From: Paenibacillus harenae DSM 16969
GTDB lineage: Bacteria; Bacillota; Bacilli; Paenibacillales; Paenibacillaceae
Assembly: GCF_000422465.1 (NCBI RefSeq)
Contig: NZ_KE383842.1
Span: forward strand, 1 to 40,901
Length of the DNA stretch: 40,901 nucleotides
Reading direction: 5' to 3'
Shown: positions 8,014 to 19,524 of the stretch, piece after piece
How positions within the stretch are numbered: the stretch's first letter is position 1
Layout: the number at the start of each line of letters is the position of its first letter
Notes under the pieces: model-generated
Seen by the model: only the letters and a program-made list of their open reading frames with translations
Told to the model about the DNA's origin: nothing
The model's database searches: none
Program-made: the position numbers and the translations under genes

Positions 8014-9918
8014 GTGACGAATCGGATGGATGGTGTGCCAGAACAACGAAAGCGGCAGCTGTTGAATCGGCCGTTTAACGGACCGTCGGTTATAAGCTTG
8101 CTGCTAGCCGTGCTCGCGTCGGTGTGGATCGCGATTTCATTTCTTCTGATATCGAAACCGATGTTCAGATGGACTGCTGCGGCGATTGCCGCATCGTTAG
8201 TCGTAACTGCAATTATTGTCTATAGCAGGCGCCATCAATCGATAAGCTTCCAAAAATACCATACTACAATCGTAGAAACGCTGCTTCAGTCCGAAGTGCT
8301 TCCTTTAGCGGTTCTGAACCAGAGCGGGGTTATTATCGAAGTGAACGAAGCGTCTAGCCGCGCACTCGGGTATCAACGCGAAGAACTGCTCGGAGAGCCG
8401 GTCTCGCGTCTTGTCGAGCCCGGAAGCCGCCCGTTGCTGCTTGATACGCTTGAGCAAACGATGCTCGGGGAAACAAAACAGGCGAACATCAACATCACAC
8501 ACCGTTCCGGATTTCCGCTGGAACTTCAAGTCGTATGCTCACCGATGGTGCAGGACAACGAGGTGATCGGATCCGTGATGATCAGCCAAGACTTAAGCGA
8601 CCGTAAGCGCAACGTCGAGCGGATTCGTTATATGGCTTATTATGACGATATGACGGGACTGCCGAATCGGACATTATTTCAGATGAAGCTGACGGAGACG
8701 CTTGCAAGAGCCAAAGAGGAAGACCGCGTAGTCGGAATATGTTACCTGGATTTGGACCGTTTCAAGCTCGTTAACGCTTCGTTCGGCAGGGAATTTGGCG
8801 ATATGCTCCTGATGCAGGTCGCCGAGCGTCTGAACAGAAACTTAACGGAAAATGATTTTGCCGCGCGCATGGAGGGCGACGAATTCGCTTTATTGTTCTA
8901 CAGCATAGAGTCGGATCTGCATCTGCTCGATCAATCCCGCCTGCTTCTGAAGGTCATAGAGGAGCCTTATGAACTAAGTGGCTTCCCGTTACATATAACA
9001 GCCAGCATCGGCTCCGTGACGAACCGGAACGGGGAGGATGACGGCTATACATTGATTAAGAAAGCGGATATGGCGCTCGTGAAGGTGAAGGAAAGCGGGA
9101 AGAACGACTGCCTTCTTCATTCGGAAAGCTGGAGCAATTCGTCGCTCGAGCGTCTGACATTACAGCACGAAATGTACAGAGCGATCCAGCGCAATGAATT
9201 TGTTTTACATTATCAACCGCAATATGATTTGGAATCCGGCGTTATGGTAGGCGTTGAAGCGCTCGTGCGATGGAACCATCCGCTCAAGGGCGTGATGCCG
9301 CCGGGAAGCTTTATTCCGTTAGCGGAAGAGAGTGGCATGATCGTGCAAATCGGCGACTGGGTACTGGAAGAGGCTTGCCGCCAGAATAAAGCATGGCAGA
9401 ATGCCGGACTGCCGGCCATGCCGGTCTCGGTTAACTTGTCGATCAGACAATTCGTACAAAACGATCTTGCGAGCAAAGTATCGAGCGTGCTTCAGAAGAC
9501 GGGACTGGATGCGAAATATCTTGATTTGGAAATTACGGAATCCATGACGATGGATGTCGGCCATGTCTCCAGATGCTTGCTCGATCTAACCGATCTGGGC
9601 GTCAATATTAGCGTAGACGATTTTGGCACCGGCTATAGCTCGTTTCATTATTTGAAGAACTTTCCAATTGACCGACTGAAGATTGACCGGTCTTTCGTAC
9701 GCGACATTCAGCAGGATCCAGGAGATGCGGAAATTGTCGCGGCCATTATCGCTATGGCGCATAATTTGAATATTCAGGTCATTGCCGAGGGCGTGGAGAA
9801 CGAAGAGCAGATGCAGTTTCTGCGTAAGCATAATTGCGATGAAATGCAAGGTTACTACTGGAGCCCGCCCGTTACCAGCGACAATATCGAAGAAATGCTT
9901 GCTCCCGGAGCGAATTGA
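8014..9918 (+). CDS. Membrane-anchored PAS-GGDEF-EAL protein, probable c-di-GMP phosphodiesterase
   Basis: 634 residues. Two membrane helices (about 28-47 and 51-69) are followed by a PAS sensor (about 85-195), a GGDEF domain (about 205-370) and an EAL domain (about 385-630). The cyclase active-site motif is degenerate: E287-G-D-E-F instead of GGDEF. The EAL domain keeps its catalytic set: E415-A-L, the Asn in SVNLS, the Glu in EITES, DDFGTGYS, the Lys in LKIDRSF, the Glu in AEGVE and the Gln in QGYYW. I infer phosphodiesterase activity, with the GGDEF domain perhaps a GTP-sensing module. Start is GTG 8014 with AGGGGAAGGA (7995-8003) upstream. A TATAAT at 7962-7967 may be the -10 element, but no good -35 is visible. 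Confidence 0.88.
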   Translation: MTNRMDGVPEQRKRQLLNRPFNGPSVISLLLAVLASVWIAISFLLISKPMFRWTAAAIAASLVVTAIIVYSRRHQSISFQKYHTTIVETLLQSEVLPLAVLNQSGVIIEVNEASSRALGYQREELLGEPVSRLVEPGSRPLLLDTLEQTMLGETKQANINITHRSGFPLELQVVCSPMVQDNEVIGSVMISQDLSDRKRNVERIRYMAYYDDMTGLPNRTLFQMKLTETLARAKEEDRVVGICYLDLDRFKLVNASFGREFGDMLLMQVAERLNRNLTENDFAARMEGDEFALLFYSIESDLHLLDQSRLLLKVIEEPYELSGFPLHITASIGSVTNRNGEDDGYTLIKKADMALVKVKESGKNDCLLHSESWSNSSLERLTLQHEMYRAIQRNEFVLHYQPQYDLESGVMVGVEALVRWNHPLKGVMPPGSFIPLAEESGMIVQIGDWVLEEACRQNKAWQNAGLPAMPVSVNLSIRQFVQNDLASKVSSVLQKTGLDAKYLDLEITESMTMDVGHVSRCLLDLTDLGVNISVDDFGTGYSSFHYLKNFPIDRLKIDRSFVRDIQQDPGDAEIVAAIIAMAHNLNIQVIAEGVENEEQMQFLRKHNCDEMQGYYWSPPVTSDNIEEMLAPGAN

Positions 9919-9919
9919 A

Positions 9920-9975
9920 AAACACCCTTTAAAGCGGCTGGCCGAACCAGCAGCAATAACGGGTGTTTGTTTTGT
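9920..9975. terminator. Bidirectional terminator between convergent genes
   Basis: AACACCC (9921-9927) pairs with GGGTGTT (9961-9967), with an inner GGCTGG/CCAGC pairing. The plus strand continues TGTTTTGTTT and the minus strand continues TTTCAATTC after GGGTGTT, so it can end transcripts from both sides. Confidence 0.75.
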
Positions 9976-9989
9976 TTATATGCAATTTC

Positions 9990-10490
9990 TCAAGAAGAAA
10001 AATCTTCGATTTCATTTAAACGGAAAGAATAAACCTGCTTCTCATCCACGTGATATACGGTGATGAGATTTTCTTTCTCATCCATATTGATGACGCGGCA
10101 AGGGATATTGAGCTTAATGCCTAGACCTTTGTTAACGATCAGTCGTATGAGCGTGTTGTTCTTCATGATATCCTTTAATTTATCAAAGCCGCTGTAAGCT
10201 TCCGAGGCAGGCGGAGCGGCCTGCGTATTCTTATTGTCAGCCGCAAGGTTGGCTTGAATGCCGGTTTCCTGTGTCACAGGGATTTCGTCCAAGGCGGCCG
10301 CCCTTGCTTTGCGTTCATCGATTTCCTCGCCTAGCCGAATACCCGAAAGGATGCGATAGTCTGTAAAATGACTCTTATTTAGTGTGCTAAGAAGCTTCTC
10401 TAGCGCCGCTGCGTTATTGTTTCCTTCGACAAGAACCTCGATATTAAAAATAAATGATCCTTGCTCTGAAGCTGAGGGTTGTTTATTCAT
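9990..10490 (-). CDS. Hypothetical two-part protein
   Basis: 166 residues, function not recognised. The N-terminal third (FIFNIEVLVEG...) looks like a small alpha/beta domain. A low-complexity Ala/Glu/Asn/Pro linker (about 70-100) joins it to a C-terminal part with alternating hydrophobic residues ending ITVYHVDEKQVYSFRLNEIEDF-like, which suggests a small beta-barrel. It has no signal peptide or membrane segment, so it is probably cytoplasmic. ATG 10490 has GGAGG 4 nt upstream; GTG 10508 is possible but lacks a ribosome site. A TATAAT (10514-10509, minus) would give a very short leader. Confidence 0.6.
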   Translation of the reverse strand: MNKQPSASEQGSFIFNIEVLVEGNNNAAALEKLLSTLNKSHFTDYRILSGIRLGEEIDERKARAAALDEIPVTQETGIQANLAADNKNTQAAPPASEAYSGFDKLKDIMKNNTLIRLIVNKGLGIKLNIPCRVINMDEKENLITVYHVDEKQVYSFRLNEIEDFSS

Positions 10491-10652
10491 AAAACCTCCG
10501 TACGGCACATTATAGTACTAATATACCATCAATTCTATTGTATATGTTATTCATTAAATCAGCATTTGTCCAACACTGCAAATAAAATTTTGCATATAAT
10601 GTTGTTGCAGCTAAATACCTCTTATTATCCAACTAAAGGGGGTGGATCCTAG

Positions 10653-10958
10653 ATGATGCGAATGGTCCCTTTCACGCTCGAGAACGGGGAAACCGTGCTT
10701 GGGATTGAAGCCAAGCTGCCCAAAACAACTTTACTTGCGATCATGACGGACAAAGGATATATCATGTGCGGAGCGCTGGATGTGTCTCTCCTTAATGATA
10801 GGCTTAAAGAGCGGGAAATCATAGCCGGCCGCGCGGTTGGCGTTCGCACGTTGGAGGAACTGATGGAAGCACCGCTGGAATCGGTAACTTTTACGGCAGA
10901 ATCACTCGGCATTACAGTAGGAATGAAGGGCTCGGATGCGCTTCGGCTCATGCTGTAA
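10653..10958 (+). CDS. yunC: YunC family protein (DUF1805)
   Basis: 101-residue DUF1805 protein closely similar to what I recall of B. subtilis YunC: KLPKTTLLAI, GYIMCGALDV, IIAGRAVGVRT, APLESVTF and a C-terminal GITVGMKG block are all family hallmarks. Function is unknown. The start ATG 10653 follows AAAGGGGGTGG (10635-10645). A TATAAT at 10595-10600 is a likely -10. It is overlapped upstream by the symmetric TGCAAA...TTTTGCA (10577-10594), a possible operator. The yunD homologue, a neighbour of yunC in B. subtilis, is 13 kb away here. Confidence 0.88.
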   Translation: MMRMVPFTLENGETVLGIEAKLPKTTLLAIMTDKGYIMCGALDVSLLNDRLKEREIIAGRAVGVRTLEELMEAPLESVTFTAESLGITVGMKGSDALRLML

Positions 10959-10970
10959 TTGGACTTAAAG

Positions 10971-11030
10971 AGCCCTAATCCGTATTTGCTGCAACGAACA
11001 GCTTTATACTGGGATTAGGGCTGATTGTTT
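10971..11030. terminator. Terminator between yunC and mtnA
   Basis: An 11-bp perfect stem AGCCCTAATCC (10971-10981) / GGATTAGGGCT (11012-11022) is followed by GATTGTTTTAG on plus. The minus side is less T-rich. It separates convergent yunC and mtnA. Confidence 0.75.
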
Positions 11031-11053
11031 TAGCTAACGTTTATTGTAAACGC

Positions 11054-12106
11054 TTATTCGAACAGCCTGCGCAGATTTGCTTCGTAAGGCGCTTGTACAA
11101 TGCCCTTCTCCGTAATGATGGCGGTCACGTATTCATGCGGAGTCACGTCGAAGGCCGGATTGTAAACCTTCACTCCCCGCGGAGCCGTGCGTTTGCCGAA
11201 CCCTTCCGTTATTTCCTCCGCATTGCGCTCCTCAATCGGAATCTCCGCTCCTGTCGGCGTATTCAGATCGATCGTCGACATCGGACAAGCCACATAAAAA
11301 GGAATGCCGTGAGCTTTCGCGAGAACGGCTACGCTGTAGGTGCCGATCTTATTCGCGACATCTCCGTTTGCAGCCACGCGGTCCGTGCCGACGATAACGG
11401 CGTCGATCCATCCCTTGGACATGACCATTCCGGCCATATTATCGCATATTAGCGTAACGTCCACGCCGGCTTGCTGCAATTCGAAAGCCGTGAGCCTGGC
11501 TCCTTGCAGTACCGGCCTTGTTTCATCCGCGAACACCCGCAGCGTAATGCCGCGCTCAAGAGCTAGATAGAACGGAGCAAGAGCCGTACCGTATTTAGCG
11601 GTAGCGAGGCCGCCGGCATTACAATGCGTCAGTACGCCCATATCGTCTTTGAACAACGACAGGGCATGCTCGCCGATCAACCGGTTCGTCTCTTCGTCTT
11701 CGCTTTGGATCGCAATCGCCTCTGTGAGAAGCGCGGCTTTGCAGTCCTCAAGGGATAGGCCTTTATCCGCATAGGAAGCGGCCGATGCTTTCATGCGGTC
11801 AAGCGCCCAGAACAAATTAACGGCTGTCGGCCTCGACGTGGCAAGGTATTCGGCCTGTTTGTTCACCTGTGCGAGCCAACCGTCAACGGTCACCTCATCT
11901 CGGCTGCCCAGCACTACGCCATATGCCGCCGAAATTCCGATAGCCGGAGCTCCCCGGACCTTCAAATGCCGTATCGCTTCCCAGACGTCTTCCGATGTAT
12001 TCAAAGGCAAATATACAATTTCCTCCGGCAATAGCCGCTGATCTAATAAATCGAGCTTGTCCTCATTCCATATGACCGACTGCAGCCCGGTAGAAGCTGT
12101 TGACAT
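11054..12106 (-). CDS. mtnA: S-methyl-5-thioribose-1-phosphate isomerase
   Basis: 350 residues, full family length. It converts methylthioribose-1-phosphate to methylthioribulose-1-phosphate in the methionine salvage pathway. Visible signatures are RGAPAIG near the N-terminus, [10 protein letters not shown] with the catalytic Cys, [21 protein letters not shown] with the catalytic Asp, and a PFYVACP strand with DLNTPTG. The start ATG 12106 has GAGGAGAG just upstream. It lies 30 nt behind mtnK on the same strand and supplies the next reaction, so the two form an operon. Later salvage genes (mtnW, mtnX, mtnB, mtnD) are not in the window. Confidence 0.96.
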   Translation of the reverse strand: MSTASTGLQSVIWNEDKLDLLDQRLLPEEIVYLPLNTSEDVWEAIRHLKVRGAPAIGISAAYGVVLGSRDEVTVDGWLAQVNKQAEYLATSRPTAVNLFWALDRMKASAASYADKGLSLEDCKAALLTEAIAIQSEDEETNRLIGEHALSLFKDDMGVLTHCNAGGLATAKYGTALAPFYLALERGITLRVFADETRPVLQGARLTAFELQQAGVDVTLICDNMAGMVMSKGWIDAVIVGTDRVAANGDVANKIGTYSVAVLAKAHGIPFYVACPMSTIDLNTPTGAEIPIEERNAEEITEGFGKRTAPRGVKVYNPAFDVTPHEYVTAIITEKGIVQAPYEANLRRLFE

Positions 12107-12136
12107 GGCGATCTCTCCTCAATGAATCAAAAATGT

Positions 12137-13345
12137 TTATTCGGCTGCCGAAAGCGCCGTATCGATGACTTCCTCAATGGATTGCGTTTTTCGGTTGTTG
12201 CGAATAAGGGCAGTGCCGATCAATAATGCAAGCCGCTGCGCTTTCTCGCGGACGGCTGCGTCCGGTATACGGTCGATGTCGATGACATGCGCGAGTCCTA
12301 CGATGCGGCGTACCATTTTGCATCCTGCGAACCCGACCGCATCCTGCAGTAACCGTTTCATGTAATATTCTTTGTAAGTGGGCGTTGAAGACGCGATCCG
12401 GTCAACCCCATGCTCTTCCCATAGTGCGCGGAATTTCTTATCGAATAGCTGCCAGACATCCCTGACTGTATCCGTCAAATAGCGGCGGAAGCTGCTGCGC
12501 TGCTCTTCGCCTGCCGCCCAATGCTCCTGACCTGCAAAGTTCAACAGCAGGTTTGCGATAACGGCTCCGATATCAAAGCCGATCGGACCATAAAAGGCGA
12601 ATTCGGGATCAATCACCTTCGTCGATGCGGGCGTGACGAATACGCTGCCTGTGTGAAGATCGCCGTGCAGCAGCGCCTGCCCGTCGGTCAGAAACTTCTC
12701 GCGCAGTATGGCGACCTCGAGATGAAGCTCTTCGTCCTTCCAGAGCGCTTCCGCGGCATCTTGAATGGCAGGATCAAAGCTGTTGTTAAGCGAGTTCGTA
12801 TACGGATCGTCAAAGATAAGATCTTCCGTTATTTTGCACAATTCAGGATTAATAAAAGCCTTGACCTGATTTTTTTTGTCCTGCTGATTCATTCCGAGAT
12901 CGGAGGTAAAGAATAAAGTTCGTGCCATAAAAGTCGATATATCGTCGGCAAATTGCGGATAACGCGTTCCTGCAACCAAGCCTTGGCGCATGATCACATG
13001 GTCGCTTAAATCTTCCATGACCGTCAGCGCCAGCTCCTGATCGTACTTATAGACGATTGGCACGAGACCGGGCGCATACCGGCTTTCCAAAATGAGCTTC
13101 TCGCTCTCAATCCGAGCCCTGTCCAGCGTCAGCGGCCACGACTCCCCAACGACCTTCGCATAGGGAAGCGCCTGCTTCATAATGAGGCTCTTGCCGCTTG
13201 CGGGATCTGTAATATGGAAGACGAGATTTAAATTGCCGTCGCCGATCTCACGGCATTGCAGCGCTGCTCCCGCAGGAAAAAATTCATCGAGTGAGCCTGC
13301 TATTTGAATCGCTTCTTGTTCGGTTAAGGGATGATATGCAGACAT
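12137..13345 (-). CDS. mtnK: S-methyl-5-thioribose kinase
   Basis: 402 residues. It phosphorylates methylthioribose at C1 with ATP, feeding MtnA. The fold is that of aminoglycoside/choline kinases: a Gly loop region EIGDGNLNLVF, the catalytic HGDLHTGSVF and the metal-binding DPEFAFYGP. The start ATG 13345 has GGAGG 9 nt upstream (forward 13355-13359). In B. subtilis the mtnKA operon sits behind a SAM (S-box) riboswitch; here only about 140 bp separate it from the divergent DUF1802 gene and I see no S-box sequence. A weak sigma-A promoter (TTCCAT, 17 bp, TATACT, minus strand 13432-13404) is the likely start point. Confidence 0.96.
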   Translation of the reverse strand: MSAYHPLTEQEAIQIAGSLDEFFPAGAALQCREIGDGNLNLVFHITDPASGKSLIMKQALPYAKVVGESWPLTLDRARIESEKLILESRYAPGLVPIVYKYDQELALTVMEDLSDHVIMRQGLVAGTRYPQFADDISTFMARTLFFTSDLGMNQQDKKNQVKAFINPELCKITEDLIFDDPYTNSLNNSFDPAIQDAAEALWKDEELHLEVAILREKFLTDGQALLHGDLHTGSVFVTPASTKVIDPEFAFYGPIGFDIGAVIANLLLNFAGQEHWAAGEEQRSSFRRYLTDTVRDVWQLFDKKFRALWEEHGVDRIASSTPTYKEYYMKRLLQDAVGFAGCKMVRRIVGLAHVIDIDRIPDAAVREKAQRLALLIGTALIRNNRKTQSIEEVIDTALSAAE

Positions 13346-13430
13346 GGCCGTCCACCTCCGGTATATTGTTGCGGGCTGAAATGCCCAGTATTCATCTCAA
13401 CATAGTATAAAGGATATTATTTCGCCATGG

Positions 13431-13467
13431 AATACCCACATTTGATATAATACGATGAATGGGTATT
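13431..13467. promoter_or_regulatory. Inverted repeat flanking the -10 of the DUF1802 promoter (candidate operator)
   Basis: AATACCCA (13431-13438) is repeated in inverted form as TGGGTATT (13460-13467). Between them lies an extended -10, TGATATAAT (13443-13451), oriented towards the plus-strand gene. The repeat also lies over the -35 region of the mtnK promoter. A regulator bound here could control both divergent genes. Confidence 0.45.
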
Positions 13468-13488
13468 GAGATAGGGGAGGCTATGTCA

Positions 13489-14073
13489 ATGACAAGACAG
13501 AACGGGAGCGGACCCGTTGCGTTGAAGGAGTGGGCGGTAAGCGTTAAAGCGCTCAAGGAAGGCGAGCAGATCATTGTGCTGCGGAAAGGCGGAATTATTG
13601 AAGAGACGAGGGATTTCCAGCTGATAAGCCCTTCTTTTTATTTAATGCCCGCGTACGAGCATCAGAAAGCGCATCTGCTGAAGCCGGGTTTTGCGGACGG
13701 TCTTGACGCTGTGCCGCCAGGTTGGCCGCAGGAAATGACGAAGATCAAGCTGGAGGCTTATGCCGAAGCGGCGGAGGATATCGAAATCACGGACCAGGAG
13801 ACGCTCGACCGTCTTCGCGATTTTCATATATGGACGGATGAGTTCGTCGAGGAGAGGCTGCGATGGAAAAAGACGAAGCCGCTCCATCTTTTGCTTTTGC
13901 GGGTATACCGTCTGGCGGAGCCGGTGGAAATTCTGATGCGTCCCGCTTATAACGGCTGCAAATCATGGGTAAAACTGGAGGAGGGGCCGCCGACTCCGAA
14001 ATTGATTCCAGTTTTGGACGAGGAGGCTTTCCGGCAGAAGGTACAGCAAATTAAGGAGGCTTTAAGTCGATGA
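13489..14073 (+). CDS. DUF1802 family protein
   Basis: 194 residues, cytoplasmic. Recognised as DUF1802 from the N-terminal ALKEWAV, the GEQIIVLRKGGIIEE segment, the FYLMPAYEHQ motif and the C-terminal PAYNGCKSWVKLEE block. Function is unknown. ATG 13489 is chosen because AGGGGAGG (13473-13480) is 8 nt upstream; the in-frame ATG 13483 is only 2 nt from it. The promoter has an extended -10 (TATAAT at 13446-13451) and a poor -35. It is divergent from mtnK, and I see no evidence for a link to methionine salvage beyond that. Confidence 0.75.
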   Translation: MTRQNGSGPVALKEWAVSVKALKEGEQIIVLRKGGIIEETRDFQLISPSFYLMPAYEHQKAHLLKPGFADGLDAVPPGWPQEMTKIKLEAYAEAAEDIEITDQETLDRLRDFHIWTDEFVEERLRWKKTKPLHLLLLRVYRLAEPVEILMRPAYNGCKSWVKLEEGPPTPKLIPVLDEEAFRQKVQQIKEALSR

Positions 14074-14119
14074 TCATGCGGAATCGTACGTAAAAATCGC
14101 ATCGCCGCTATATCCCGCA

Positions 14120-14148
14120 TTGATTTATAACAAAAACTATATTAAAAT
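14120..14148 (+). promoter_or_regulatory. Sigma-A promoter of the suf operon
   Basis: TTGATT (14120-14125), a 17-bp spacer, and TAAAAT (14143-14148). The predicted transcription start near 14155 lies inside the Fur-like repeats. The leader to sufC is about 95 nt. Confidence 0.65.
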
Positions 14149-14173
14149 GATTATTGAGAATCATTGAGAATCA
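14148..14173. promoter_or_regulatory. Fur-like operator of the suf operon
   Basis: A TGATTAT block runs into two overlapping TGAGAATCA units 10 bp apart, matching 10 of 14 positions of the Bacillus 7-1-7 Fur box (TGATAAT-n-ATTATCA) in its best register. It begins at the last base of the -10 and covers +1, an ideal position for iron-dependent repression. A PerR or other Fur-family protein is an alternative. Confidence 0.5.
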
Positions 14174-14248
14174 CTCTGTTATAGACAGGCTTGTTTATTA
14201 TAGAAGTGACTGCGTGAATGAAACCAACTTTGGAGGGATCAGCATATT

Positions 14249-15028
14249 ATGGCAACGCATTTTGTCATCGACGGCCTGAAAGCGGCTATCGAAGGAAAAG
14301 AAATTTTGAAAGGCATCAACCTTGAAATCAAAGGCGGAGAAATCCATGCGATCATGGGCCCTAACGGAACCGGTAAAAGTACGCTTGCTTCCGCATTGAT
14401 GGGGCATCCTAAATATGAAGTAACGGAAGGCTCGGCTCAGATTAACGGAGAAGACCTGCTGGAGATGGATGTCGATGAGCGCGCCCGCGCCGGTTTGTTC
14501 CTTGCTATGCAGTATCCGAGTGAAATTCCCGGCGTAACCAACTCGGATTTCCTCCGCAGCGCGCTTAATGCCCGCCGCGGCGAAGGCAATGAGATTTCAT
14601 TGATCAAGTTCATCCGCCAAATGGAAAGCAAAATGAAGGAACTTGAAATGAACCCTGAATTTGCGCACCGTTATTTGAATGAAGGATTCTCGGGCGGCGA
14701 GAAAAAACGGAATGAGATTTTGCAAATGATGCTGCTTGATCCGAAGATCGTCGTGCTCGACGAAATCGACTCCGGTCTTGATATCGACGCCCTTCGCATC
14801 GTCTCCACAGGCGTTAACGCGATGCGTTCCGAAGACCGCGGCTTCCTGATCATCACGCACTACCAGCGGTTGCTTAACTATATTACGCCGGATTTCGTCC
14901 ATGTTATGATGCAAGGACGTATCGTCAAATCGGGCGGACCTGAGCTGGCTGAGCGTCTGGAGAACGAAGGTTACGATTGGGTTAAAGAAGAACTTGGCAT
15001 CGTAGATGAAACGGTCGGCCAGGCTTAA
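14249..15028 (+). CDS. sufC: SufC, ATPase of the SufBCD Fe-S scaffold
   Basis: 259-residue ABC-type ATPase. Walker A is GPNGTGKST, followed by the Q-loop MQYPSEIPG, the signature FSGGEKKR, Walker [12 protein letters not shown] and the switch His in IITHYQR. SufC drives conformational change in the SufB-SufD scaffold on which Fe-S clusters are built. ATG 14249 follows GGAGGG (14232-14237). It is the first gene of sufCDSUB, the standard Bacillus order, behind an iron-responsive-looking promoter. Confidence 0.97.
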   Translation: MATHFVIDGLKAAIEGKEILKGINLEIKGGEIHAIMGPNGTGKSTLASALMGHPKYEVTEGSAQINGEDLLEMDVDERARAGLFLAMQYPSEIPGVTNSDFLRSALNARRGEGNEISLIKFIRQMESKMKELEMNPEFAHRYLNEGFSGGEKKRNEILQMMLLDPKIVVLDEIDSGLDIDALRIVSTGVNAMRSEDRGFLIITHYQRLLNYITPDFVHVMMQGRIVKSGGPELAERLENEGYDWVKEELGIVDETVGQA

Positions 15029-15049
15029 GCGGAGAAGGGGGCATAACGG

Positions 15050-17992
<2,943 letters not shown>

Positions 17993-18022
17993 CTCAAAGT
18001 CGAACAAAGGAGCGTGAATCAA

Positions 18023-19420
18023 ATGGCAAAATCAATGCCGGAAATGGAAGAGTATAAGTATGGTTTCCGCGACGAGCACAAGTCGATTTTTCAATCGGGC
18101 AAAGGCTTGACACCTGAAATCGTTCGGACCATTTCAGAAATGAAAAACGAACCGGAATGGATGCTTGAGTTCCGTCTGAAGTCGCTTGAACAGTTCAACA
18201 AAATGCCTATGCCTCGTTGGGGCGGCAATATGGACGATCTCGATTTCGAGGATATTCAATACTATGTCAAGCCATCCGAGAAGCAGGGCAAGACGTGGGA
18301 AGAGGTTCCTTCCGAAATTAAAGAAACGTTCGATAAGCTCGGCATCCCTGAAGCGGAGCAAAAGTTTCTAGCGGGCGTATCGGCTCAATACGAATCCGAG
18401 GTTGTCTATCACAGCATGCAGGAGGACTTGGAGAAGCAAGGCGTTATCTTCACGGATACGGATACGGCGCTTCGCGAGCATCCGGAGCTGCTTCGGGAAT
18501 ATTTCGGTACGATCATTCCTCCGAACGATAACAAGTTCGCGGCATTGAACAGCGCGGTATGGTCGGGTGGAAGCTTTATCTACGTTCCAAAAGGCGTGAA
18601 ATGCGATATTCCGCTCCAAGCCTACTTCCGGATTAACTCCGAGAACATGGGACAATTCGAGCGTACGCTTATTATCGCCGACGAAGACAGCTCTGTTCAC
18701 TATGTTGAAGGCTGTACGGCGCCGGTATACAGCACGAACTCGCTTCACAGCGCGGTCGTTGAGATTTTATGCAAAAAGAACGCACGCGTTCGTTACACGA
18801 CCATTCAAAACTGGGCGCCGAACATTTATAACCTCGTGACCAAACGCGCGGTTGCAGATGAGAACGCAACGATGGAATGGGTAGACGGGAATATCGGCTC
18901 CAAGCTGACGATGAAATATCCGGCAGTCGTATTGCGCGGCCGCGGAGCGAAGGGTATGGTATTGTCGATCGCGGTTGCAGGCAAAGGGCAGCATCAGGAT
19001 GCAGGCGCGAAAATGACTCATCTTGCTCCGGATACAAGCTCGACGATTATTTCCAAATCGATCAGCAAGCACGGCGGTAAAGTAACGTATCGCGGCCTTG
19101 CATCGTTCGGACGCAACTCCGATGGCGCGAAAGCGAACATCAAATGCGATACGCTCATCCTTGATAACGAATCGACATCGGATACGATTCCTTACAACGA
19201 GATTTTGAACGATAACATTACGCTTGAGCATGAAGCGACAGTATCGAAGGTTTCAGAGGATCAATTGTTCTATCTGATGAGCCGCGGCCTTAGCGAAGCG
19301 GAAGCAACGCAGATGATCGTTATGGGCTTCATCGAGCCGTTCACGAAAGAACTGCCGATGGAGTATGCGGTGGAGATGAACCGTCTGATCAAGTTCGAGA
19401 TGGAAGGCAGCATCGGTTAA
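18023..19420 (+). CDS. sufB: SufB, Fe-S scaffold subunit
   Basis: 465 residues. The N-terminal domain ([25 protein letters not shown]) is followed by the beta-helix with [28 protein letters not shown], and NIKCDTLIL, where Cys375 matches the cysteine implicated in cluster assembly in SufB. The C-terminus has the [12 protein letters not shown] helix shared with SufD. ATG 18023 is preferred to GTG 18014 because AAAGGAG (18006-18012) is 10 nt before the ATG and only 1 nt before the GTG. It is the last gene of the operon and is followed by a strong terminator. Confidence 0.97.
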   Translation: MAKSMPEMEEYKYGFRDEHKSIFQSGKGLTPEIVRTISEMKNEPEWMLEFRLKSLEQFNKMPMPRWGGNMDDLDFEDIQYYVKPSEKQGKTWEEVPSEIKETFDKLGIPEAEQKFLAGVSAQYESEVVYHSMQEDLEKQGVIFTDTDTALREHPELLREYFGTIIPPNDNKFAALNSAVWSGGSFIYVPKGVKCDIPLQAYFRINSENMGQFERTLIIADEDSSVHYVEGCTAPVYSTNSLHSAVVEILCKKNARVRYTTIQNWAPNIYNLVTKRAVADENATMEWVDGNIGSKLTMKYPAVVLRGRGAKGMVLSIAVAGKGQHQDAGAKMTHLAPDTSSTIISKSISKHGGKVTYRGLASFGRNSDGAKANIKCDTLILDNESTSDTIPYNEILNDNITLEHEATVSKVSEDQLFYLMSRGLSEAEATQMIVMGFIEPFTKELPMEYAVEMNRLIKFEMEGSIG

Positions 19421-19430
19421 TTAAAATAAC

Positions 19431-19479
19431 AAAACCCCGCCTGCAAGCGATTGGTAAGCGCCTGCGGCGGGGTTTTTTT
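19431..19479 (+). terminator. Strong terminator of the suf operon
   Basis: AAAACCCCGCC pairs with GGCGGGGTTTT; the 3' arm (from 19466) runs into seven T residues at 19473-19479. It lies just after the sufB stop. Confidence 0.92.
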
Positions 19480-19524
19480 CGTTATATAAGGATGGGGGGC
19501 GGGGCATTTTTATGCTGCACTTGT

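Noticed and set aside
13346..13488. SAM (S-box) riboswitch before mtnK
   Set aside because: Looked for because of B. subtilis precedent; none of the S-box core sequences is present and the divergent region is too short.
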